Source of the DNA: JAIPGX01 sp041650475
GTDB taxonomy: Bacteria; Babelota; Babeliae; Babelales; UASB340
NCBI GenBank assembly: GCA_041650475.1
Contig: JBAZLD010000024.1
Location: 1 to 9,561, forward strand
Length of the DNA: 9,561 bases
Reading direction: 5' to 3'
How positions within the stretch are numbered: the stretch's first letter is position 1; the number at the start of each line of letters is the position of its first letter. This document shows, in pieces, positions 5,660-9,561 of this stretch. The notes beneath the pieces are model-generated. The model saw only the letters and a program-made list of their open reading frames with translations. It searched no databases and was not told the DNA's origin. Made by a program: the position numbers and the translations under genes.

Positions 5660-7219
5660 TTATCTTCTTCTTGGCACAGTAGTACGTCGTGGACGAGGAG
5701 TACTTGGAATTTTAGACTTTTCTGGTACTACCGGTTTTACTTGTTCAGGTTTTTTTATTGGCTCAACAGGTTTTACTTCTTTCATGTCGGGCAATAAAAT
5801 TCCTACGCTTTGTAATGGCCTTATCATGCTAAATTCCAATGGTTGCGCATAAATTCCAACCATTGGTTGATAATTTTTTGCATTATTCAAAATTATCATC
5901 AATTGATATTGCATCAATTTTTTTCTATCAACATCAGCCTCTTTATTAATATTTAAATATAATGGGTATAAGTGAACAAAAACAAAATCCCGTTGTTCAT
6001 TTTCATTAAATATTTTTTTGTTATTCTTCGCCCATTCTACCAATCTTGTATAAAATCCCAGTTTTTCTGATTCAGGTTTTTGTGAAACTAAATCAAGAGC
6101 TTGAGATGGCGTCATCTCTGGAAGTAATCCTAATTTTTCTAATAATTGTCCAATAGATATGCCTGTCCCTTTTTTATAATAAAGTGGATAATTATCTTCA
6201 ATTTTTTCAGAACTTAAAATTACAACAGAACCAGAACTGTTAACAGAAACATCTTCATATTTTGTTGATAAAACTTGATTCCAATTATCTTGAATATAAT
6301 TGCCTGAAAGCAATGCTGTTGGGTTTGTATTTTGCCACACTGCACCATCTTTTGTTATACCCCAAACATCATTACTATCACCGCATGCTATTCTAATAAA
6401 ATTTGTACCTGTGCTTAACTCCCACGTATCACTGCCAATAAGTTTTCTTGCTGCACGTGAATCTTTTTTTATTGCCCAAACTGTTCCATCGCCACCAACA
6501 GATAAATCTGTATAACCATCGGCGATCTTTTGCCAAGAACCACTTGCTCTATCATATTTATAAATCGCGCTTTCAGATTCTTTTAAAGCCCAAATTTCAT
6601 ATTTATTTCCAACAGAAACCTTATCAAAATTTTCACCTAAAATTGTCCATGTAGTTCCATCAAATTCGTAAATTATATTTGCAGCATTTAATGCACATCT
6701 TGTTCCATCTGTTCCAACAGAAATCCATTTTCCATTATCCGATTTTTTCTGCCAATCAACATTAAATTTTGTTACAGCCTCCATGCCGGTTCCAGAAGTG
6801 CTTTCTTTTATTTTGCCTTCCCAAATTTCGCCTTTAGCATTCAAAGCCCAAAGTAATGGAGAATTATCTGTATTCATACCTAATGCAATTTTTATAAAAT
6901 TACCATTCAAAGATGCAAAACCTGCGGCTTGTCGCATCAAAGCCTCAGCTGGAGATTCTTTCTCTTTTTCAGGTCTTTCAGGTTTTCGCTCTTCTCCAGG
7001 TTTTGGTTTTATTTCAGGTTTAGGCTCTTCTTTTTTCTCTTCACCTTTTTGTAAACTGACAAATTTTAAAATTTGCAAATCTGCTAAATTTTTATCTGTA
7101 ACATATTTGATGCTATCAGTTTGAAGACTAAGATAGTTTGATGATACGCCAATAGATTCTATATAAATTTGATCATTAATATTTAATGCTCCTGAATAAT
7201 CTGGAGCATTTTTTTTCAT
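5660..7219 (-). CDS. Tectonin-like beta-propeller protein, C-terminal part of a frame-interrupted gene
   Basis: From the ATG at 7219 this gives 519 residues, but the frame is open back to the poly-A run at 7356-7365 (45 more codons from 7354) and the ATG has no good ribosome site, so it is probably not an independent start. The first ~57 residues finish a beta-trefoil-like domain begun in the upstream frame. Residues ~58-92 are a Pro/Lys/Glu linker. Residues ~106-350 hold six tectonin-like blades (ISVGTDGT...; VSVGNKYEIWAL; LSVGGDGTVWAI; IACGDSNDVWGITKDGAVWQ), a family known for binding glycans or lipopolysaccharide. A helical region (~355-460) and a Pro/Lys/Arg-rich tail (RPRRTTVPRRR) follow. 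There is no signal peptide of its own; the one at 8388 would serve the joined 909-residue protein. Substrate unknown; host- or envelope-glycan binding is inference. Confidence 0.85.
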   Translation of the reverse strand: MKKNAPDYSGALNINDQIYIESIGVSSNYLSLQTDSIKYVTDKNLADLQILKFVSLQKGEEKKEEPKPEIKPKPGEERKPERPEKEKESPAEALMRQAAGFASLNGNFIKIALGMNTDNSPLLWALNAKGEIWEGKIKESTSGTGMEAVTKFNVDWQKKSDNGKWISVGTDGTRCALNAANIIYEFDGTTWTILGENFDKVSVGNKYEIWALKESESAIYKYDRASGSWQKIADGYTDLSVGGDGTVWAIKKDSRAARKLIGSDTWELSTGTNFIRIACGDSNDVWGITKDGAVWQNTNPTALLSGNYIQDNWNQVLSTKYEDVSVNSSGSVVILSSEKIEDNYPLYYKKGTGISIGQLLEKLGLLPEMTPSQALDLVSQKPESEKLGFYTRLVEWAKNNKKIFNENEQRDFVFVHLYPLYLNINKEADVDRKKLMQYQLMIILNNAKNYQPMVGIYAQPLEFSMIRPLQSVGILLPDMKEVKPVEPIKKPEQVKPVVPEKSKIPSTPRPRRTTVPRRR

Positions 7220-7347
7220 TATTTTCCACCAAAATCTATTTTCTGTATTAAAATTCTGATCTGTAATATGAGTAACCTTGTTAAATAAATCAGCTTTTAA
7301 ATACGAATTATCTTGTGGAGAACGAATTAAAACTGTATCACCATAAT

Positions 7348-7368
7348 TTATAAAATTTTTTTTTTATC
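7348..7368 (-). other. Poly-A frame break (10 A) linking the two halves of the tectonin protein
   Basis: On the minus strand the codon GAT (7368-7366) is followed by ten A's (7365-7356), then ATT TTA TAA ends the upstream frame at 7348. Adding one A, or one -1 slip, continues into FINYGDTVLIRSP and the open frame leading to the tectonin domain. The joined sequence (DKKKNFINYGD) aligns residue for residue, without a gap, with the corresponding part of the neighbour (DGKTGPVSVGD). Causes could be a sequencing/assembly indel, a true inactivating mutation, transcriptional slippage or ribosomal -1 frameshifting. Confidence 0.85.
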
Positions 7369-8388
7369 TAAGCTCGATATTTCAAACTTTACATTATCAT
7401 CAACCTGAGTGGCTAACGCCAACAAATTTTTTGGTCCTGATTTCAGGTATTTACCATCTTTAGATTTGATTGCAATATTTTCTGCGTAGCTAATTCCCTC
7501 TTTTTCTATAACATCTTTTCTCTCATTAATTATTTTGGTAAGTTCAGCTTTTTTACCTGCGTCTAGACCTAATTTCGCGTCATCTCTTACTTTAGTTAAA
7601 AAACTTATTGAACAATTTGGCATTTTTTCTTTTACTTTTGCATAAAATTGATCTTTTACATCTTGTGGAGGGATAGGCATTTTTCCTATTTCGCCTAAAA
7701 TATATTCAAACTGATTTTGAGCAACTGCCCCACTGATATTTTTCTTTATTGCTTCAATTTGCACTTGTTGTTGCTCTCCTTGTCTTTTTTTTGCTTCTTC
7801 TGAATATTTTTTTACAGCTTCATCTTTTTTAATTATTCGCCAAAAAATCTTTTGATCTGGAATATCTGTTCTATTTCTATTTTGTCTAAAATCTTGAGTA
7901 TGCATTAAATAATTGCCTTTTGCACATAAATCATATCCATGTATCTTTGCTTTTTCATCTCTAACTAATACCGTTTCTATTCTTACTAACTGATTTCTTT
8001 TTACAAGATCTTTATTAGCCCAATCTTCATTTTCAATAACCCATTGTATCCGTATTTTTTCTCCTATGTCTTTTAGAGGATAACATTCCGTAAACCAAAA
8101 GGCTCCAGCCATTAAATGTTTATCACTTCCTGCAACCATTATTGAAAGCGGCGTATTAAATCTAACGGCATCATCCGTTTTATATTCCGTAGATAACGGC
8201 TTAAACTCAAATACTAAAGCTTCTGCTGGATCATCTTTAAAAATACATTTGGGACCAGCTGGATCAGCTGCAATATATTTTCCAGTCTCTGATTGAATTA
8301 TCATTTGCTTTGCTTGCGCAAACAATTTTGTTGAAATTAAAATCGCGAATAAAAATAAATAACAATTTATTTTTAAAAAACTTTTCAT
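7348..8388 (-). CDS. Exported trefoil/helical-module protein, N-terminal part of a frame-interrupted gene
   Basis: 346 residues to the stop at 7348. The ATG at 8388 follows AAGGAAGG and begins a clear Sec signal peptide (basic N-terminus, hydrophobic YLFLFAILIS, AQA cleavage near residue 26). Residues ~27-187 look like a beta-trefoil-type domain (MIIQSETGKYIAAD, DLCAKGNYLMHTQ, FWRIIKK). A Lys/Glu/Gln-rich helix (~188-212) leads to a helical module (~213-299, with NCSISFLTKVRDDAKLGLD and IEKEGIS) that also occurs in the neighbour at 8464-9561. A second trefoil-like domain then starts (IAIKSKDGKYLKSG) and is cut off at the ten-A run, where the reading continues in the -1 frame. It is probably a half gene or the product of unslipped translation. 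It lies 75 nt after its neighbour, in the same operon by position. Confidence 0.85.
   Translation of the reverse strand: MKSFLKINCYLFLFAILISTKLFAQAKQMIIQSETGKYIAADPAGPKCIFKDDPAEALVFEFKPLSTEYKTDDAVRFNTPLSIMVAGSDKHLMAGAFWFTECYPLKDIGEKIRIQWVIENEDWANKDLVKRNQLVRIETVLVRDEKAKIHGYDLCAKGNYLMHTQDFRQNRNRTDIPDQKIFWRIIKKDEAVKKYSEEAKKRQGEQQQVQIEAIKKNISGAVAQNQFEYILGEIGKMPIPPQDVKDQFYAKVKEKMPNCSISFLTKVRDDAKLGLDAGKKAELTKIINERKDVIEKEGISYAENIAIKSKDGKYLKSGPKNLLALATQVDDNVKFEISSLDKKKIL
7490..7750 (-). repeat. Helical-module copy 2, homologous to 8470-8725
   Basis: Second copy of the shared helical module, between the first and second trefoil-like domains of the frame-interrupted protein. In the upstream gene the same module is C-terminal. 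This points to domain duplication within the cluster. Edges are approximate. Confidence 0.7.
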
Positions 8389-8396
8389 TCTTTTCC

Positions 8397-8402
8397 TTCC
8401 TT
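8397..8402 (-). promoter_or_regulatory. Shine-Dalgarno of the frame-interrupted exported protein
   Basis: AAGGAA on the minus strand, eight bases before the ATG at 8388, followed by a second GGA. It supports the start that contains the signal peptide. The 75-nt gap to the preceding gene shows no convincing promoter or terminator. Confidence 0.6.
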
Positions 8403-8463
8403 AAAAATTAAAAATCTTTCAAAAATCACATTTTGATATTAATAAAATTTTTCTAAAAAAGTC

Positions 8464-9561
8464 TCAATTATAACTAATTCCCTCTTTTTCTATCCAAGCT
8501 TTTCTATTGTTTATTATATTTGTAATTTCAGTTTTTTGATTTATATCTAAATTTAACTTTGGGTTTTTGATTACTTTATCTAAAAAACTTATTGAACAAG
8601 CTGAAGCACTTGTTTTTACTTTTGCAACAAATTGATTTTTTATATCTTGCGATACTTCACTTAATAAATTTATCTGTCCAAATACTGCATCAAAATCATT
8701 CTGTGATTTTGCGTTATTTAAAACACTTTCTATATTTGTTCCTATTTTTTCTAATATCCAATCAAATTGTTGATTAGGAAAGCCCTTTTTACCAAGATGT
8801 TTCATTCTAGAATCTTGATTAGGTGCACCTTCTGCACATAAATATACATTATTGATCCCCTTTTTAAGGCTCAAAAAACTAATTTTGTCTCCACTCTTTT
8901 CAATTTTCCATGTATAGCTTTCATTATGTCTTGCCTCTTTTGGATCCTCATTTGAAACAAGATTGGTATCCCAATTCAACCAATCTGCCTTTACATATGC
9001 ATTTCCTGGACCTTGTATAAAAACAACATCCCCCACACTAACAGGCCCTGTCTTTCCATCTTTACTTACTAATGTAAATATGTCTTTTTTATCTGGGTAG
9101 GCCCATAAATCTATTCCGCCTCCCTTTGCCTTTGACATATATTTATTATCAGGTGTTTTAAAATAAATTGACTCGCCATAATTAACACTAATGGTTTGTG
9201 TTGGAAGTAACATTAATGCCTTAACTTCTACATTTCTATATTCAACCGGAACATCCCAATTTGTTAAAGAAAAATATTTTATGTTTGGATATGGATTTGG
9301 ATCTGTCCATTGCGATATTATATTTTGTCCAACTTCACCCTTACCAATTTTTATTTCACCATTGTTATATGAAATCCAAAATTTTACCCAATTATTTGCA
9401 TCTAATTGTGCGCCACCTACTACACCTTGATTTGTATTATTATCTTGCCATTTTTTCCTGATCGTACTTGATGTATTATTCCAACCCCCAATTATCAATT
9501 CATATACATTTGCACCTGCAGTTAAAGTAACCGGTTGTTCAGATGATAACAATATTATTGC
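8464..9561 (-). CDS. FAMeT-like / beta-trefoil-like exported protein (5' end outside window)
   Basis: Open to the right edge (first visible codons encode AIILLSSEQ), so the start and any signal peptide are missing; the TTG at 9552 is internal. In visible numbering, ~11-115 match the farnesoic-acid O-methyltransferase-like domain (Methyltransf_FA type): VYELIIGGWNNTSSTIRKKW, FWISYNNGEIKIGKGEVGQN, SQWTDPNPYPNIKYFSLTNW. Despite the name, this fold is known mainly as a carbohydrate-recognition-like module in animal proteins and is not shown to methylate. Residues ~123-273 resemble a beta-trefoil (SIYFKTPDNKYMSKAKG, VVFIQGPGNAYVKADW, VYLCAEG). Residues ~275-364 are the helical module shared with the downstream gene (ACSISFLDKV, IEKEGIS). 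The protein stops just after EGISY, exactly where the downstream paralogue continues into a second trefoil, so it looks C-terminally shortened or naturally modular. Role in glycan binding is inference. Confidence 0.85.
   Translation of the reverse strand, partial: AIILLSSEQPVTLTAGANVYELIIGGWNNTSSTIRKKWQDNNTNQGVVGGAQLDANNWVKFWISYNNGEIKIGKGEVGQNIISQWTDPNPYPNIKYFSLTNWDVPVEYRNVEVKALMLLPTQTISVNYGESIYFKTPDNKYMSKAKGGGIDLWAYPDKKDIFTLVSKDGKTGPVSVGDVVFIQGPGNAYVKADWLNWDTNLVSNEDPKEARHNESYTWKIEKSGDKISFLSLKKGINNVYLCAEGAPNQDSRMKHLGKKGFPNQQFDWILEKIGTNIESVLNNAKSQNDFDAVFGQINLLSEVSQDIKNQFVAKVKTSASACSISFLDKVIKNPKLNLDINQKTEITNIINNRKAWIEKEGISYN
8470..8725 (-). repeat. Helical-module copy 1, homologous to 7490-7750
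   Basis: Encodes the ~85-residue module (NDFDAVFGQIN...; ACSISFLDKV...; EITNIINNRKAWIEKEGISY) that recurs in the downstream gene (NQFEYILGEIG...; NCSISFLTKV...; ELTKIINERKDVIEKEGISY). Protein similarity is clear and nearly ungapped. DNA identity is mostly eroded except for a 20-base identical stretch at 8474-8493 and 7490-7509. Edges are approximate. Confidence 0.7.

Noticed and set aside
6300..7124. Three plus-strand open frames (71, 68 and 113 residues) opposite the tectonin-like gene
   Set aside because: Antisense shadows of a clearly coding minus strand; composition is low-complexity and no domain is visible.
7217..7219. ATG as an independent start of the tectonin-like protein
   Set aside because: No good Shine-Dalgarno; it lies inside a trefoil-like domain, and coding similarity continues upstream of it in the same frame to the poly-A run.
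8592..9461. Plus-strand open frames of 61-79 residues opposite the FAMeT-like gene
   Set aside because: Shadows of the minus-strand gene with no ribosome site or recognisable product.

Overview
The window looks like part of the chromosome of a very AT-rich, host-associated bacterium. My best guess is Candidatus Dependentiae (TM6) or a similar amoeba/protist-associated lineage. The reasons are strong A/T bias with long poly-A/T runs, secreted proteins carrying tectonin-type propellers, farnesoic-acid-O-methyltransferase-like (FAMeT) and beta-trefoil-like domains, and a giant Asn/Ser-rich repeat protein. The lineage is an inference; there is no rRNA or other phylogenetic marker here.

Left part (1-2437, + strand): the 3' end of a large repeat protein that enters from outside the window. 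About 460 residues consist of tandem Asn-rich units: 282-nt higher-order units, then four nearly identical 87-nt units. They read as a coiled-coil stalk with Asn in the core (IxxNTxx / VxxNSxN / IxxNSNA). A C-terminal part of about 335 residues resembles a beta-solenoid and has no recognisable membrane anchor.

Middle part (2519-4966, + strand): a compact three-gene operon. Biotin carboxylase (BC) overlaps a biotin carboxyl carrier protein (BCCP) by 10 nt, and the BCCP overlaps a MerR-type regulator by 50 nt. BC plus BCCP together resemble a propionyl/methylcrotonyl-CoA carboxylase alpha chain split into two genes. No carboxyltransferase gene lies in the window. A strong bidirectional hairpin terminator (5117-5148) separates this operon from the convergent genes to its right.

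Right part (9561-5155, - strand, read right to left): a likely operon of exported proteins. First comes a 5'-incomplete protein with a FAMeT-like domain, a beta-trefoil-like domain and a helical module. Next is a protein with a signal peptide, a trefoil-like domain and the same helical module; its second trefoil-like domain is interrupted at a run of ten A's. The rest of that domain, plus a six-bladed tectonin-like propeller and a Pro/Lys/Arg-rich tail, lies in the -1 frame. Joining the frames gives a 909-residue protein, and the homologous domain of the upstream gene aligns across the junction without a gap. The last gene encodes a small exported coiled-coil protein.

The most notable points are the Asn-core coiled-coil stalk with register-preserving repeats, the poly-A frame break in the tectonin protein, and the modular relation between the two neighbouring exported proteins.
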